Assembly (NCBI RefSeq): GCF_014117265.1
Contig: NZ_CP059833.1
Span: forward strand, 124,001-188,000
Source: Corynebacterium hindlerae
GTDB taxonomy: Bacteria; Actinomycetota; Actinomycetes; Mycobacteriales; Mycobacteriaceae
DNA length: 64,000 nt
Reading direction: 5' to 3'
Each line of letters opens with the position of its first letter. The stretch's first letter is position 1. Positions 9,153-19,201 of the stretch are shown here, piece after piece. The translations under genes and the position numbers were made by a program. The notes beneath the pieces are model-generated. The model was not told the DNA's origin. It searched no databases and saw only the letters and a list, made by a program, of their open reading frames with translations.

Positions 9153-9195
9153 AGAAATAAAAATAACCCGAGGGAAGAAGATGTCCTCCCACGGG
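9153..9195 (-). terminator. Intrinsic terminator after hisG
   Basis: On the minus strand the arms CCCGtGGGA and TCCCtCGGG form a stem with one central mismatch and an 11-nt loop, followed by TTATTTTTATTT. It lies 34 nt after the hisG stop and closes the hisE-hisG transcript. A second small hairpin (CTCCCC / GGGGAG, 9200-9219) sits between it and the stop. Confidence 0.75.
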
Positions 9196-9228
9196 CCTAC
9201 TCCCCCAATTAGTGGGGAGATTAAACAC

Positions 9229-10074
9229 CTACATTCGGGCAATCCTGATCTCGGAAGCCAAAATCGCCTTGGCACCCAAAACGGACAGTCGGTCCATGAT
9301 TTGGTTTGCTTCCTTGAATGGCACCATAGCGCGCACTGCAACCCAATCCTCGTGTGCCAACGGGGATACCGTCGGCCCGGACAGGCCCGGAGTGATCGTG
9401 GTTGCTTCCGCCAGCAAATCCCGCTGAATGTTATAGTCCAGCATGAGGAAATTCTGGGCGTGCAAAATGCCCTCCATGCGGCGCAGGAACACGCGGTGGG
9501 CGTCGCGAAGCTCAATGCCCTGCCGCGCCACGACGACGGCCTCGCTGTCGCAAATCACTGGGCCGAACGGCACCAGCCCCTGCTTGCGCAGCGTCCGACC
9601 GGTGGACACGACGTCCGCAATCGCATCAGCGACACCCAGCTTGATGGAAATCTCCACGGCGCCGTCAAGGCGGATAACCTCAGCGGACACCCCACGAGCC
9701 TTGAGATCCTCGCGCACCAGGTTGGGGTACGACGTCGCAATACGCAGCCCTTCCAAGGAATCCACCGTGTAATTGGCCTCCCGCGGACCGGCGTAGCGGA
9801 ACGTCGAAGCGCCGAAGCCCAGCGGCATCACTTCCTCCACCTTGGCCATGGAATCCGCGGCCAGGTCACGACCGGTGATCCCCAGGTCCAGGTGCCCCTT
9901 GGCAACGTAAATCGCGATGTCTTTCGGACGGAGGAAGAAAAACTCCACCTTGTTCGTCTGATCGAGCACCGTCAGGGCTTTAGGATCTTGCCGACGCTCG
10001 TAGCCAGCTTCCTGCAAAATAGCGACGGCGCGCTCAGACAACGAGCCTTTATTCGGTACAGCAACTTTGAGCAT
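9229..10074 (-). CDS. hisG: ATP phosphoribosyltransferase, long form
   Basis: First step of histidine synthesis: ATP + PRPP to phosphoribosyl-ATP. 281 residues, the long HisG form with a C-terminal ACT-like regulatory domain for histidine feedback. Visible are [26 protein letters not shown], and the PRPP-binding region SYPNLVRE...[18 protein letters not shown]. The ATG at 10074 has AAGGA 6 nt upstream, overlapping the end of hisE. HisE and HisG catalyse neighbouring steps and form a two-gene unit, as in other actinobacteria; the other his genes are elsewhere. Confidence 0.97.
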   Translation of the reverse strand: MLKVAVPNKGSLSERAVAILQEAGYERRQDPKALTVLDQTNKVEFFFLRPKDIAIYVAKGHLDLGITGRDLAADSMAKVEEVMPLGFGASTFRYAGPREANYTVDSLEGLRIATSYPNLVREDLKARGVSAEVIRLDGAVEISIKLGVADAIADVVSTGRTLRKQGLVPFGPVICDSEAVVVARQGIELRDAHRVFLRRMEGILHAQNFLMLDYNIQRDLLAEATTITPGLSGPTVSPLAHEDWVAVRAMVPFKEANQIMDRLSVLGAKAILASEIRIARM

Positions 10075-10083
10075 GAGAAATCC

Positions 10084-10347
10084 TTAGAGGTACTTGTAGA
10101 TGTCTGCTGGTTCCAGGCCTCGGGCCACCATCATGACCTGGGTCCAGTAGATGAGCTGAGACATTTCTTCCGCAAGCTCCTCGTCGGACTGGTATTCCGC
10201 TGCAATCCAGACTTCGCCCGCTTCTTCGATGATCTTCTTACCCAGATGATGGACGCCCTTATCCAAAGCAGCGACAGTGCCGGAGCCCTCTGGGCGTTCC
10301 TGGGCGCGGGTTCGAAGTTCAGCGTACAGCGAGTCAAAATTCTTCAC
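10084..10347 (-). CDS. hisE: Phosphoribosyl-ATP pyrophosphohydrolase
   Basis: Second step of histidine synthesis, hydrolysing PR-ATP to PR-AMP. 87 residues, the normal size for a stand-alone HisE. The MazG-like metal-binding helices are clear: [18 protein letters not shown] and [15 protein letters not shown]. It starts at a GTG with AGG 5 nt upstream, and 9 nt separate it from hisG. Confidence 0.96.
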   Translation of the reverse strand: MKNFDSLYAELRTRAQERPEGSGTVAALDKGVHHLGKKIIEEAGEVWIAAEYQSDEELAEEMSQLIYWTQVMMVARGLEPADIYKYL

Positions 10348-10373
10348 GGGGCCTATTGTTTCACAAGCAATGC

Positions 10374-11054
10374 TTAGTGTCGTGCACAGGCCCTAAACCA
10401 CGCGCCACAAAGCTGTGGAGTTACCCCTATAAAGGAGGTACTTCCGTGCTGTGCGCGCATATCCAGGACGCCGTCTGGCACCGGGCCGTGCTCTGGCAGC
10501 CCAACGACGCGGCAGCCCGCATCCCGGGCGGCCAGCATGCCAGCCTGGGAATCCTCAAATACCAGGCACTGCTGCGCGTCCACTCCGAGGCGGGCCGCCG
10601 CAGTGAGATAGATCTCCGGGTCAGGCTTGCCCGCAGAAACCTCATTGCCACAGATGGTGCTGGTGAACAACTCCCGGCCGATCGCATCGATCGCGGGGGC
10701 TGCGAGCACCCGGTTGGTGTTGGTGACCAGCATCATCGGGGTGCCTGCTGCTTTCAAGGAGCCGAGTAACTCAGCAACCCCGTCCCGCAGTTCAAGTCGG
10801 GTATCAAACAGCTCCTGGACGCGGGTGAACATAGCGCTGCGGTAGCGTTCGTAATCAGCATCGCTGACGCTCACCCCGGCATGCTCGGCGCAGATCGCCA
10901 GCGTGTTGGCAAAGGTGCCGCCAACGGTGCGGGCGCGCAGCTCCGGGGTGAGGCGACGCCCCATCGATTCGCTCATCTCATAGGTGGCGATCCCCCACAA
11001 CGGTTCGGAATCGACGAGGGTGCCGTCCATATCCCACAAAATTGCTTGGTACAT
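10374..11054 (-). CDS. HAD-superfamily hydrolase (beta-phosphoglucomutase/Gph-like)
   Basis: 226-residue HAD phosphatase with all four motifs: DMDGTLVDS (nucleophile Asp and acid/base Asp), LVTNTNR (Thr), Lys in [10 protein letters not shown], and [15 protein letters not shown]. The helical cap after motif I suggests a small-molecule phosphatase or phosphomutase; the substrate is not predictable. The start is ATG 11054 ([11 protein letters not shown]) or TTG 11063. It begins right after the metH stop codon, so it is likely translated from the metH transcript. A homolog next to metH is common in mycobacteria and corynebacteria. Confidence 0.85.
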   Translation of the reverse strand: MYQAILWDMDGTLVDSEPLWGIATYEMSESMGRRLTPELRARTVGGTFANTLAICAEHAGVSVSDADYERYRSAMFTRVQELFDTRLELRDGVAELLGSLKAAGTPMMLVTNTNRVLAAPAIDAIGRELFTSTICGNEVSAGKPDPEIYLTAAARLGVDAQQCLVFEDSQAGMLAARDAGCRVVGLPEHGPVPDGVLDMRAQHGSTSFIGVTPQLCGAWFRACARH

Positions 11055-11065
11055 GAACCCCAAGC

Positions 11066-14000
11066 TTAGACGTTAAAGTACTTAGCCTCCGGGTGGTACA
11101 GCACGAACGCATCCGTGGATTGCTCGGGGTGCAGCTGCAATTCCTCAGACAACGACACGCCGAGGCGCTCTGGCTGCAACAACGCCACCAAGCCACGGCG
11201 GGACTCCAAGTCCGGGCAGGAACCATAACCGAAGGAGTACCGCGCGCCGGAGTAATCCAGATCGAAGAAGCGACGGGGATCCTCGGCGTCCTGCTGGCCG
11301 ACATTCGTACCGTCGGAGAGTGTGAGCTCGGCGCGGATCCGGCTGTGTAGCCACTCCGCGATGGCTTCGGTGAGCTGCACGCCCAGGCCGTGGACCTCTA
11401 GGTAGTCGCGGTATTCGTTGGCGGCAAACAGCTCGTTGGCAAAGTCTGCGATGGGCTGGCCCATGGTGACCAGCTGGAACGGCAGCACGTCGATCCGATC
11501 CGGGGCGATAAAGTCTGGAATGGACAGGCAGCGACCCCGTTGCTGGCGCGGGAAATCAAAGCGGGTGAGTTCCGGAGCGTCGAGCGAAGGTTCGGTGTGC
11601 ACGATGATGGATTCGCCCTCCGCGTGCGCCGGGAAATACCCGTACACCGCTGCGGCGTGGTCCAAAATTCCCTCGGACTTGAGGCGGTCGAGCCACATGC
11701 GCAGCCGTGGGCGGCCTTCGCGTTCCACCAGGTCTTCGAAGGTGTCGTCGGAACCCTTGGCGGGTTTAAGTCCCCACTGCCCCATGAACAAGGCGCGCTC
11801 ATCGAGCATCGGCAGGAAGTCTGCCAAGGTGATGCCCTTAAGGATGCGGGTACCCCAGAACGGCGGCGTGGCGCGTGGTACATCGACGGCAACGTCAGAG
11901 CGTTCCGGCAGCACCACCGGTTCGGCGGTCGCTTTGCGCTCCTCGGCGATGCGCAGTGAACGCTCGCGACGGGCTTTGCGCTCGGCCTTCTTCTTTTCGG
12001 CCGCCTCGGCAGCGGCGATCTGCTCCGGGGATTGCGACCCATTCTTCAGCGCCATCACGTTGTCCATGAGGGTCAAACCCTCGAAGGCGTCTTTGGCGTA
12101 GTAGACGCTGCCCTCGTAGATCTCATCCAGGTCGTTTTCCACATAGGTGCGGGTCAGGGCCGCGCCGCCGAGGAGAACCGGATACTTGGACAGTCCAGCG
12201 GCATTAAGCTCTTGCAGGTTTTCCTTCATCACCACGGTGGATTTCACCAGCAGACCGGACATGCCGATGACATCGGCGCCGTGTTTTTCGGCGGCCTCAG
12301 CGATGTCGCGGATGGGCTGCTTAATCCCGAGATTGACCACTTCGTAGCCGTTGTTGGACAAGATAATGTCCACCAAGTTTTTGCCGATATCGTGGACGTC
12401 GCCTTTGACGGTGGCGATGACGAGTTTGCCCTTGGATCCGGTGGAGTCGGTGGCCTCCATGAATCCCTCCAGGTAGGCCACTGCCGTTTTCATGGTTTCG
12501 GCGGACTGGAGCACGAACGGCAGCTGCATTTGGCCGGAGCCGAAGAGATCACCCACCGTCTTCATGCCTGAGAGGAGGTCTTGGTTGATGATCTCGATGG
12601 GGCCCTTCTCAGCCATCGCGAGGTCGAGGTCGGCTTCGATTCCCTGCTTCTCGCCGTCGATAATGCGCTGCGCAAGGCGCTCAAAGAGCGGCATAGCGGC
12701 GAGCGCTTCGGCCCGGGCGTCCTTGGCGCTGGAGGCGTCGACGCCTTCGAAGAGCTCCATGAACACCTGCAGTGGGTCGTAGGTGTCGGTGCGGCGGTCG
12801 TACACCATGTCTAGCGCTACTTCGCGCTGGCGCTCGTCGATGCGGTTCATCGGGATGATCTTGGAGCTGTGCGCGATCGCAGTATCCAGGCCGGCTTCGA
12901 TGCATTCGTTGAGGAACACGGAGTTGAGCACCTGGCGGGCGGCTGGGTTTAGCCCGAAGGAAATGTTGGACAGGCCGAGGGTGGTGTGTACCTTCGGATG
13001 CGCTGCTTTGAGGCGCTTGATGGCCTCGATGGTTTCGATGCCGTCGCGTCGGGTCTCTTCCTGGCCGGTGGAGATTGGGAAGGTGAGGCAGTCGACGATG
13101 ATGTCCTGCTCCTGGAAGCCCCAGTTTTGCGTGATGTCGGCGATGAGGCGCTCAGCCACGGCCACCTTGTGGTCGGCGGTGCGGGCCTGTCCGGATTCAT
13201 CGATGGTCAGCGCCACCACTGCGGCCCCGTGCTGTTTGGCTAGGCGCATGATCCGTTGGTAGCGGGAGTCCGGGCCGTCGCCATCTTCGAAGTTCACGGA
13301 GTTCAGCGCGCAGCGACCACCGAGTACCTTCAGGCCGGCTTCCAGCACAGCAGGTTCAGTCGAGTCGAGCATGATGGGCAACGTGGTGGCTGTAGCGAGG
13401 CGGGAGGCCAGCTGGTGCATGTCGTCGCGGCCGTCGCGTCCCACGTAGTCGACGCACACGTCGAGCATATGCGCGCCGTCGCGGGTCTGCCCTTTGGCAA
13501 TGTCGATGCACTTTTCCCAGTCCCCGGCGAGCATCGCTTCACGGAACGCCTTGGAGCCGTTGGCGTTGGTGCGCTCGCCGATCATGGTGATGCCGGTGTC
13601 TTGTTTAAGTGGAATGGCCTGGTAGAGGGAGGAAACGTAGTCTTCCGGCTCGCGGTCTGGCAGTGGGGCTTCCAGCTTTTCGACGGCGTTAGCCAGGAGC
13701 CTAATGTGCTCCGGAGTCGTGCCACAGCAGCCGCCGACCATCCGCAGGCCGTATTCCCGGATAAAGCTCACGAGAGCCTCTTCAAGTTCGGGGGCAGTCA
13801 GCGGGTAGACCGCACCGTCTTTACCGAGTACGGGTAGGCCGGCGTTCGGCATAACGGTGACCGGAACGGAGGCGTGTTGGGAGAGGTAACGCAGGTGTTC
13901 GCTCATTTCGGCGGGGCCGGTGGCGCAGTTCAGGCCGATGGAGGAAATTCCGAGGCGTTCCAGAGCAGTGAGGGCGGCCCCGATTTCGGAGCCGAGCAGC

Positions 14001-14590
14001 ATTGTGCCGGTGGTTTCCACGGTGACGTGCACCATGATGGGAAGGGTGACCTCAAGTTCTTCGAAGGCGCGCTGGCACGCGAGGACAGTCGACTTGACCT
14101 GCAGCAGGTCCTGGGCGGTTTCGATGAGGATCGCGTCGGAGCCGCCGCGGATGAGGCCCTTGGCGGCCAGGTAGTAGTGTTCGCTGAGGGCATCGAATAG
14201 CGCGTGCCCGAGGGATGGCAGCTTCGTGCCCGGGCCGAGCGCACCGACGACGAACTTGCCCTCAAAGGTGTCGGCTACCTCGCGGGCGATGCGGGCACCA
14301 GCGTAGGCGAGTTCCTCGCAGCGGTCGGCGATGTCATAGTCGGCGAGGTTGGGGAGGTTACACCCGAAGGTATTGGTTTCGACGAAGTCGGCGCCGGCTT
14401 CATAGTACGACCGGTGGATGCTGGCGACGATGTCGGGCCGGGTGACATTGAGGATCTCGTTGCAGCCTTCCAGTCCGAGGAAATCGCTGTCCACGGACAT
14501 ATCGAAGCCCTGGAGCTGGGTGCCCATGGCACCGTCGCCCACGAGAATTCGGGCGGACAAGGCATCGAGGAATGCTGTACTAGTCTTCAT
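11066..14590 (-). CDS. metH: Cobalamin-dependent methionine synthase
   Basis: Transfers a methyl group from 5-methyl-THF to homocysteine through methylcobalamin; 1174 residues, all four modules. The homocysteine domain (1 to about 300) has the zinc ligands in GLNCATG and GGCCGTTPEH. The pterin domain begins with IGERTNANGSKAF. The B12 domain has the base-off motif DVHDIGKN at about residue 731. The C-terminal activation domain carries the SAM-binding end region YSFGYGSCPDLESR. There is no clear ribosome-binding site; a promoter and an operator-like palindrome lie immediately upstream (14595-14634). A B12-independent MetE is also encoded in this window at 25365. Confidence 0.97.
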   Translation of the reverse strand: MKTSTAFLDALSARILVGDGAMGTQLQGFDMSVDSDFLGLEGCNEILNVTRPDIVASIHRSYYEAGADFVETNTFGCNLPNLADYDIADRCEELAYAGARIAREVADTFEGKFVVGALGPGTKLPSLGHALFDALSEHYYLAAKGLIRGGSDAILIETAQDLLQVKSTVLACQRAFEELEVTLPIMVHVTVETTGTMLLGSEIGAALTALERLGISSIGLNCATGPAEMSEHLRYLSQHASVPVTVMPNAGLPVLGKDGAVYPLTAPELEEALVSFIREYGLRMVGGCCGTTPEHIRLLANAVEKLEAPLPDREPEDYVSSLYQAIPLKQDTGITMIGERTNANGSKAFREAMLAGDWEKCIDIAKGQTRDGAHMLDVCVDYVGRDGRDDMHQLASRLATATTLPIMLDSTEPAVLEAGLKVLGGRCALNSVNFEDGDGPDSRYQRIMRLAKQHGAAVVALTIDESGQARTADHKVAVAERLIADITQNWGFQEQDIIVDCLTFPISTGQEETRRDGIETIEAIKRLKAAHPKVHTTLGLSNISFGLNPAARQVLNSVFLNECIEAGLDTAIAHSSKIIPMNRIDERQREVALDMVYDRRTDTYDPLQVFMELFEGVDASSAKDARAEALAAMPLFERLAQRIIDGEKQGIEADLDLAMAEKGPIEIINQDLLSGMKTVGDLFGSGQMQLPFVLQSAETMKTAVAYLEGFMEATDSTGSKGKLVIATVKGDVHDIGKNLVDIILSNNGYEVVNLGIKQPIRDIAEAAEKHGADVIGMSGLLVKSTVVMKENLQELNAAGLSKYPVLLGGAALTRTYVENDLDEIYEGSVYYAKDAFEGLTLMDNVMALKNGSQSPEQIAAAEAAEKKKAERKARRERSLRIAEERKATAEPVVLPERSDVAVDVPRATPPFWGTRILKGITLADFLPMLDERALFMGQWGLKPAKGSDDTFEDLVEREGRPRLRMWLDRLKSEGILDHAAAVYGYFPAHAEGESIIVHTEPSLDAPELTRFDFPRQQRGRCLSIPDFIAPDRIDVLPFQLVTMGQPIADFANELFAANEYRDYLEVHGLGVQLTEAIAEWLHSRIRAELTLSDGTNVGQQDAEDPRRFFDLDYSGARYSFGYGSCPDLESRRGLVALLQPERLGVSLSEELQLHPEQSTDAFVLYHPEAKYFNV

Positions 14591-14594
14591 AAAC

Positions 14595-14634
14595 TAGACA
14601 GCTTAGACTATTCCAGTTCTGGAAGTGAAGCCAA
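14595..14634 (-). promoter_or_regulatory. Putative metH promoter with McbR-like operator
   Basis: Minus strand: -35 TTGGCT (14629-14634), 18-bp spacer, -10 TAGTCT (14605-14610). An operator-like motif TAGTC-TAAGCT-GTCTA covers 14595-14610, overlapping the -10 and ending 4 nt before the ATG. It matches the motif upstream of metE at all but two positions. The C. glutamicum McbR consensus, from memory, is TAGAC-N6-GTCTA. The spacer also holds a perfect palindrome TTCCAG-TT-CTGGAA (14611-14624), although this lies in coding sequence. Confidence 0.55.
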
Positions 14635-14997
14635 GGCGTCATTAGATGCAGCGGAAGCAGCAACGGCCTTCTTAAACAGCGCATTGAGCTCCTCGCGCTC
14701 CTCCGGCTCCACCACCGCATCCGCGTGTCGAGCATTGAACTCGTCGATTGCGGTAATCGTGGTTCCCACCAGCTGATTCACCGCGTCAACCTCTGCACCT
14801 TCCGGAAGCGCATCGAGGCCATCCAAGAACGCCTCCAGAATCTCCTGCAACTGCGGCAGCACAGCAGGATCAAAGGGCTGATCCCAAAACTCGCGCTCCT
14901 CTTCTCGTAGGTAGGAGCCGGAAGCGAACTCCCTAAGATCGGAAATAAACTCATCTACATCGGTCTGAAACTGCGTACGAATAGTCATGGTCCTCAT
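14608..14997 (-). CDS. Small acidic protein of unknown function
   Basis: 129 residues from ATG 14997 (AGGAG 3 nt upstream) or 126 from ATG 14988. I do not recognise a family. The protein is strongly acidic, predicted all-helical, without Cys, signal peptide or membrane segment, and ends in SNDALASLPELE. It lies between mshC (30 nt upstream) and metH (17 nt downstream), and its 3' end carries the putative metH promoter and operator. A plain structural or adaptor role is possible, but nothing supports a specific function. Confidence 0.7.
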   Translation of the reverse strand: MRTMTIRTQFQTDVDEFISDLREFASGSYLREEEREFWDQPFDPAVLPQLQEILEAFLDGLDALPEGAEVDAVNQLVGTTITAIDEFNARHADAVVEPEEREELNALFKKAVAASAASNDALASLPELE

Positions 14998-15027
14998 TGT
15001 CTCCTAAAAACCGTGTGCGCGCCTGTG

Positions 15028-16281
15028 CTACAGGCGTACCCCGAGCAGGGCATGGACAGCGGTACGCACAATCTGGCCAGCTTCTGACTCTGCAACGTCC
15101 TCGTCGGCCACGCTCAACGCCCACGCATCAACGGCAGACAATGCGCGTGGGGTGTCCAGGTCGTCGGCAAGCGCGCTGCGTAGTTCGGCAACCAATGCCC
15201 GGGCCGTGGTCAGGTCGGTAGCACGCTGCACGGCGCTGCGCCACCGCTCAAGACGCAGGGTGGCAGTGGTGAGCCCTGCATCGGACCAATCGCGGTCGCT
15301 GCGATAGTGGTGCGCGAAGACACCCAGGCGGATCGCACTCGGATCGTGGCCAGCGGCCGTGAGCTTGGATACGAACACCAGGTTGCCCAGGGACTTCGAC
15401 ATCTTCACGCCGTTGAGAGACATCATGCCTGTGTGCACATAGGTCTCCGCCATCCGGTGCACGCCGTGCAGTGCCTCCGCGTGCGCCGCGGAAAACTCGT
15501 GATGCGGGAAGATCAAGTCACTGCCGCCACCCTGGATGGCAAAGGTAGGGCCCAGTCGGTTCGTGGCGATCGCCGAACACTCGATGTGCCAGCCGGGTCG
15601 GCCAGCGCCAAACGGCGCATCCCACGACGGCTCCCCCGGCCGGGCCGCCCGCCAAATTAGCGCATCCAGCGGATCCCGCTTGCCGGGCCGTTCCGGATCT
15701 CCGCCACGTTCGGCAAAGAACTTTTCCATCGTGGCGCGGTCATAGTTCGATTCGTAACCGAACTGCTCCGTGGCATGAATCGACGCGTACACGTCTGGGT
15801 ACTCGTCGCCTTCGATCTGGTAAGCAGAACCGTTGTCCAGTAGTCCCTGCACCATCGCGATCACTTCATCCACCGCGTCCATGACGCCTACGTAATGCTG
15901 CGGGGGCAGCACCTCCAGTTGCTCCATATCGGAACGGAACAGATCGATCTGGCTGGTACCCAGCTCCTGCCAGTCCACCCCGTCGCGCTCGGCGCGTTCA
16001 AACAACGGATCGTCCACATCGGTGATGTTCTGGACGTAGGTCACCTCTACCCCGTTGTCAAGCAGCTGCCGGTACGCCAAATCGAAGGCGAGGTAGGTGG
16101 CCGCATGGCCGAGATGCGTGGCGTCATAAGGAGTGATGCCACACACGTACATGCCGGCGCGACCGTCGGGGGTAGACACGACGTTGTAGTCCTGGCTGGA
16201 GGTATCGAACAACACCAGCGGAACCGGGGCGCCGAGCGCAGGATCAAGACGGGGAACTTCAGGACGTGGCCACGAATGCAT
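15028..16281 (-). CDS. mshC: L-cysteine:1D-myo-inosityl 2-amino-2-deoxy-glucopyranoside ligase
   Basis: ATP-dependent ligase that joins cysteine to GlcN-inositol in mycothiol synthesis. It is a 417-residue relative of class I cysteinyl-tRNA synthetase. The zinc/adenylate motifs are [19 protein letters not shown] (HIGH-type) and KMSKSLGNL, with the zinc-site region GWHIECSAI. The start [10 protein letters not shown] and the short C-terminus, lacking an anticodon-binding domain, identify MshC rather than CysS. No ribosome-binding site is seen; a -10-like TAAAGT lies 7 nt before the ATG, suggesting a leaderless start. uppP lies 39 nt upstream. Mycothiol marks the host as an actinobacterium. Confidence 0.96.
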   Translation of the reverse strand: MHSWPRPEVPRLDPALGAPVPLVLFDTSSQDYNVVSTPDGRAGMYVCGITPYDATHLGHAATYLAFDLAYRQLLDNGVEVTYVQNITDVDDPLFERAERDGVDWQELGTSQIDLFRSDMEQLEVLPPQHYVGVMDAVDEVIAMVQGLLDNGSAYQIEGDEYPDVYASIHATEQFGYESNYDRATMEKFFAERGGDPERPGKRDPLDALIWRAARPGEPSWDAPFGAGRPGWHIECSAIATNRLGPTFAIQGGGSDLIFPHHEFSAAHAEALHGVHRMAETYVHTGMMSLNGVKMSKSLGNLVFVSKLTAAGHDPSAIRLGVFAHHYRSDRDWSDAGLTTATLRLERWRSAVQRATDLTTARALVAELRSALADDLDTPRALSAVDAWALSVADEDVAESEAGQIVRTAVHALLGVRL

Positions 16282-16320
16282 ACCTAGAACTTTAGCGAGG
16301 CCACAGTTTGCGCGCTTCAG

Positions 16321-17160
16321 CTAGGGCTGCAATACCCCTGCAGCCAGCAGACCCATCACCAACAGACCCGCAGGGATGCGGTACGCGGCGAACCACGAGA
16401 ACGAGTGATGCGAGACGAACTTCAGCAGCCACGCAATGGATGCATAACCCAGCACAAAGGCGATACTGGTTCCCACCAGCAGCTGCGCCCCACTGGCAGC
16501 CTGACCAGCCTGCGGAGCAAACGCGTCAGGGAGCGAGAACAACCCAGAGGCCAGCACTGCCGGGATAGCGAGGAGGAAGGAAAACCGCGTCGCTACCTCA
16601 CGATTCAGGCCGGTAAACAGACCCGCTGACACCGTGCCACCCGAGCGCGACACGCCTGGAATCAGCGCCAAGCACTGCGCGCAGCCCATGATCAGGGCGT
16701 CCTTCATCGTGAGCTCATCAAAGGAGCGTGTCTTCTTACCGAACTTCTCCGCCGTGATGAACACGAACGAAAACAGCACCAGCACCGTCGCGGTGATCCA
16801 CAAATTGCGCAGGTTATCGCGGATCAGGTCCTTGCCCAGGTAGCCGAGGATCGCGACCGGCAACGTACCGACGATCACCATCCACCCCATCCGGTAATCA
16901 AAATCCCGCTTGTTCTTATTGAACAGGCCCGTGAGCCACCCCTTCGCGATCGTGAAAATATCGCGCGCAAAGTACACCAGCACAGCAGCCTCAGTCCCCA
17001 GCTGCACCACAGCGGTGAAGGAAGCGCCAGCGTCCACACCCCAGAACAACGAGGAGATGATGCGCAGGTGGCCGGAGGAACTGACCGGCAAAAACTCGGT
17101 CAAGCCTTGGACGGCGGACAACACAATGGTCTGGGACCATGACATAGCTTCGGTATTCAC
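16321..17160 (-). CDS. uppP: Undecaprenyl-diphosphatase (BacA/UppP)
   Basis: Integral membrane enzyme that recycles undecaprenyl pyrophosphate for cell-wall synthesis and confers bacitracin tolerance. 279 residues from GTG 17160, which has AGGG 8 nt upstream; ATG 17145 is an alternative. Signature motifs are [17 protein letters not shown] near the N-terminus and [18 protein letters not shown], with the end region [18 protein letters not shown]. Seven to eight hydrophobic segments are visible. It is divergent from the AKR-like gene with about 30 bp between starts. Same position as Rv2136c relative to lppL and pyrD. Confidence 0.96.
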   Translation of the reverse strand: MNTEAMSWSQTIVLSAVQGLTEFLPVSSSGHLRIISSLFWGVDAGASFTAVVQLGTEAAVLVYFARDIFTIAKGWLTGLFNKNKRDFDYRMGWMVIVGTLPVAILGYLGKDLIRDNLRNLWITATVLVLFSFVFITAEKFGKKTRSFDELTMKDALIMGCAQCLALIPGVSRSGGTVSAGLFTGLNREVATRFSFLLAIPAVLASGLFSLPDAFAPQAGQAASGAQLLVGTSIAFVLGYASIAWLLKFVSHHSFSWFAAYRIPAGLLVMGLLAAGVLQP

Positions 17161-17190
17161 GCCAGTAACCCTACGGTATCGTTGAGGGCT

Positions 17191-18069
17191 GTGAAACAAC
17201 GGCAACTTGGGACAAGCGGTCTGCGGATCTCGTCCATTGGCTTGGGCACGCGGACGTGGGACGCGGGGATGGACGTCGATAAGGCGCGCGATGTGCTCCG
17301 CGGTTTTGTGTCCGCAGGGGGCACGCTTGTCGACGCTGCCTCCCTCCCGTTACTCGCCGCGGCGCTGCCGGCAGTCCCACGAGAAGAGCTCGTGTTGTCG
17401 CTTGCTGCCGGCGTGGACCCCACTGCTCCGGTAGGGATGCGAGTGGACTGTTCCCGCAGGTCATTGCTGGCTTCGTTGGATCGATCCCTCGCCGTGCTTG
17501 GGGTGGATCACGTCGATATTTTCAGCGTGGAGTACTGGGATGGCCTGACTCCCCCGGCTGAGATAGTGGACACTTTGGAGTCCGTGGTGCGCTCCGGACG
17601 GGCCCGCTACGCCGGGGTCCGCGGCTATTCGGGGTGGCAGGCGGCCGTCACCACGTCCCCACAGATCGTGGTCGCTCAGGCCGAATATAACCTCTTGGAC
17701 CGCTCGGCGGAACAGGAATTGCTGCCCGCCGCGGAGTTTTTGGGGCTCGGATTCATAGCAAGTTCCTCCCTCGCGCACGGGATCCTGACAGGCAAATACC
17801 GCGACGGCGCCCAGCCGACGGACGCCGCGGTGTTTGGTCGGCTCGATCCGCACAGCAGTCGCGTGGTGGAAGCGTTGGGTACCGCCGCGACGGGGCTCGG
17901 CATCTCTCCGGTCACCGCGGCACTGGCCTGGTCGCAGGGGCGACCGGGGGTATCGTCCACCCTGGTAGGTGTGAGCGACGCTGCGCAGTTGCCAGATGTC
18001 CTGCGTGCAGCCTCGGTGGTCCTGCCGGCGGCGATCGTCGAGGCGCTAGATGAGGTTTCGGCTCGGTAA
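17191..18069 (+). CDS. Aldo/keto reductase-like protein lacking the catalytic tetrad
   Basis: 292 residues from the GTG at 17191 ([20 protein letters not shown]), clearly of the AKR TIM-barrel fold. In active members the second strand reads DTAxxYG and carries Asp and Tyr. Here it reads [10 protein letters not shown]: Asp48 stays but the Tyr position is Pro53. The Lys strand (normally ...TK) reads ELVLSLAAG and the His strand (normally DLYQIH) reads VDIFSVEYW. Three of four catalytic residues are therefore missing, while part of the nucleotide-binding end ([12 protein letters not shown]) remains. It is probably not a classical reductase. It overlaps the lipoprotein frame slightly if upstream starts are used. 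The neighbour uppP is divergent. Confidence 0.8.
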   Translation: MKQRQLGTSGLRISSIGLGTRTWDAGMDVDKARDVLRGFVSAGGTLVDAASLPLLAAALPAVPREELVLSLAAGVDPTAPVGMRVDCSRRSLLASLDRSLAVLGVDHVDIFSVEYWDGLTPPAEIVDTLESVVRSGRARYAGVRGYSGWQAAVTTSPQIVVAQAEYNLLDRSAEQELLPAAEFLGLGFIASSSLAHGILTGKYRDGAQPTDAAVFGRLDPHSSRVVEALGTAATGLGISPVTAALAWSQGRPGVSSTLVGVSDAAQLPDVLRAASVVLPAAIVEALDEVSAR

Positions 18070-18091
18070 CCCTCTGGTAACCTTGTTAGGC

Positions 18092-19189
18092 GTGAAGAAA
18101 TCCCAGCGTAGCTCCCTCATCGCCGCCGTCGCGGTGGTTTCCACCTTGTTGACCTCGTGCACCCCACCAGGCGTGGAAGATCCACAGAAACAAGCCCAGG
18201 AGCAAGCCGCCAATAATCAAACGGTGTCCGGCGCCCTGGGAGGTGCTACCCCGGCGCAGTCGCCCGCATCGGAGCACCCCGCAGGTGAAGTGCTGCGTCT
18301 GGAGGCCCCCTTTGATAAAGCCACCGACATCGAACTATCCGGTGACATCTTCCTCGTGCGTGCCGCGGAGAAAATCGCTATCGGCACGATCGACCAGCTG
18401 CGGACCAACTCTTACAAGGAGATGGACATCATCAAGGCCTGCGGCGACGTTTCCGTTACCGGGGATACCTTCGTGCTGCCGTGCCCGAAGCCCGTGGACG
18501 GCGCGGGCGGTGGAACCATCTACCTCATCGATGCGAAGAACCCATCTTTTAAAGACACCCGCCGGGCGGACATGGAGTTCACCTCCGCAGCGCTGACCAC
18601 CACCGGTGAGGTGATCGGCGGTAGTTCGAACCAACCGGATGTTGTGGTGTTTAGTGGATCGGGCTCCAAGAAAATCTCGACCTCCCGCAAGGCGGACGAG
18701 ATGGTCTCCAGCGCAGTGTCTGGCACCCGTGACGGTGTGGTGTTCATCGAACGGGAAAAGACCGTTATCCAGGGCGTGGACTTTAGCAATAATCGTCCGG
18801 GTGGTGCGCTGCGCATGGGAGTGGGTGTCGGCTCCATCGCCGCAGGCGAAGAAGGCCTGTTCCTAGCCTCGGATACCTTGGGCCACCAATTGGGCGTCTA
18901 CACCGACGACGACATCTTGATGCTGCACCAGACCGTCAGCACCGACCCCTCGCCGTGGGCCGTGGCGTGGGACGCCAAGCGCAAGCTCGCCTGGGTATCT
19001 TCGAATGCGACCAACAAGATTCAAGCCTTTAAGATCTCCTCTGGCGTCCCTGAACTCCAGGGCGCTGTGGACTCCGTGGCCAATGTTCGTAGCATGACCA
19101 TTGACACGGACGGCAACATCTACGCACTTTCCGATTCCGGCGCTGGGCTGCAGTACATCCCGGCCACCGACGTGGACAAGCAACTCTAA
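18092..19189 (+). CDS. lppL: LppL-like lipoprotein with beta-propeller-like body
   Basis: 365 residues from GTG 18092. The signal peptide VKKSQRSSLIAAVAVVSTLL ends in the lipobox LTSC (cysteine 23), so the mature protein is lipid-anchored on the outer face of the membrane. The body has repeated strands with DIELSGDIFLVRAAEKIAIG and ...SMTIDTDGNIYALSDSGAGLQY, suggestive of a seven-bladed propeller. It corresponds by position to Rv2138 (lppL) next to pyrD. Function is unknown. pyrD starts 12 nt after its stop, so the two are cotranscribed. Confidence 0.85.
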   Translation: MKKSQRSSLIAAVAVVSTLLTSCTPPGVEDPQKQAQEQAANNQTVSGALGGATPAQSPASEHPAGEVLRLEAPFDKATDIELSGDIFLVRAAEKIAIGTIDQLRTNSYKEMDIIKACGDVSVTGDTFVLPCPKPVDGAGGGTIYLIDAKNPSFKDTRRADMEFTSAALTTTGEVIGGSSNQPDVVVFSGSGSKKISTSRKADEMVSSAVSGTRDGVVFIEREKTVIQGVDFSNNRPGGALRMGVGVGSIAAGEEGLFLASDTLGHQLGVYTDDDILMLHQTVSTDPSPWAVAWDAKRKLAWVSSNATNKIQAFKISSGVPELQGAVDSVANVRSMTIDTDGNIYALSDSGAGLQYIPATDVDKQL

Positions 19190-19201
19190 GGACTGTTTTC
19201 G

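Noticed and set aside
9236..9290. Second promoter or attenuator for hisG in the downstream hairpins
   Set aside because: The hairpins lie after the hisG stop and end in a T-rich tract, fitting a terminator, not a leader.
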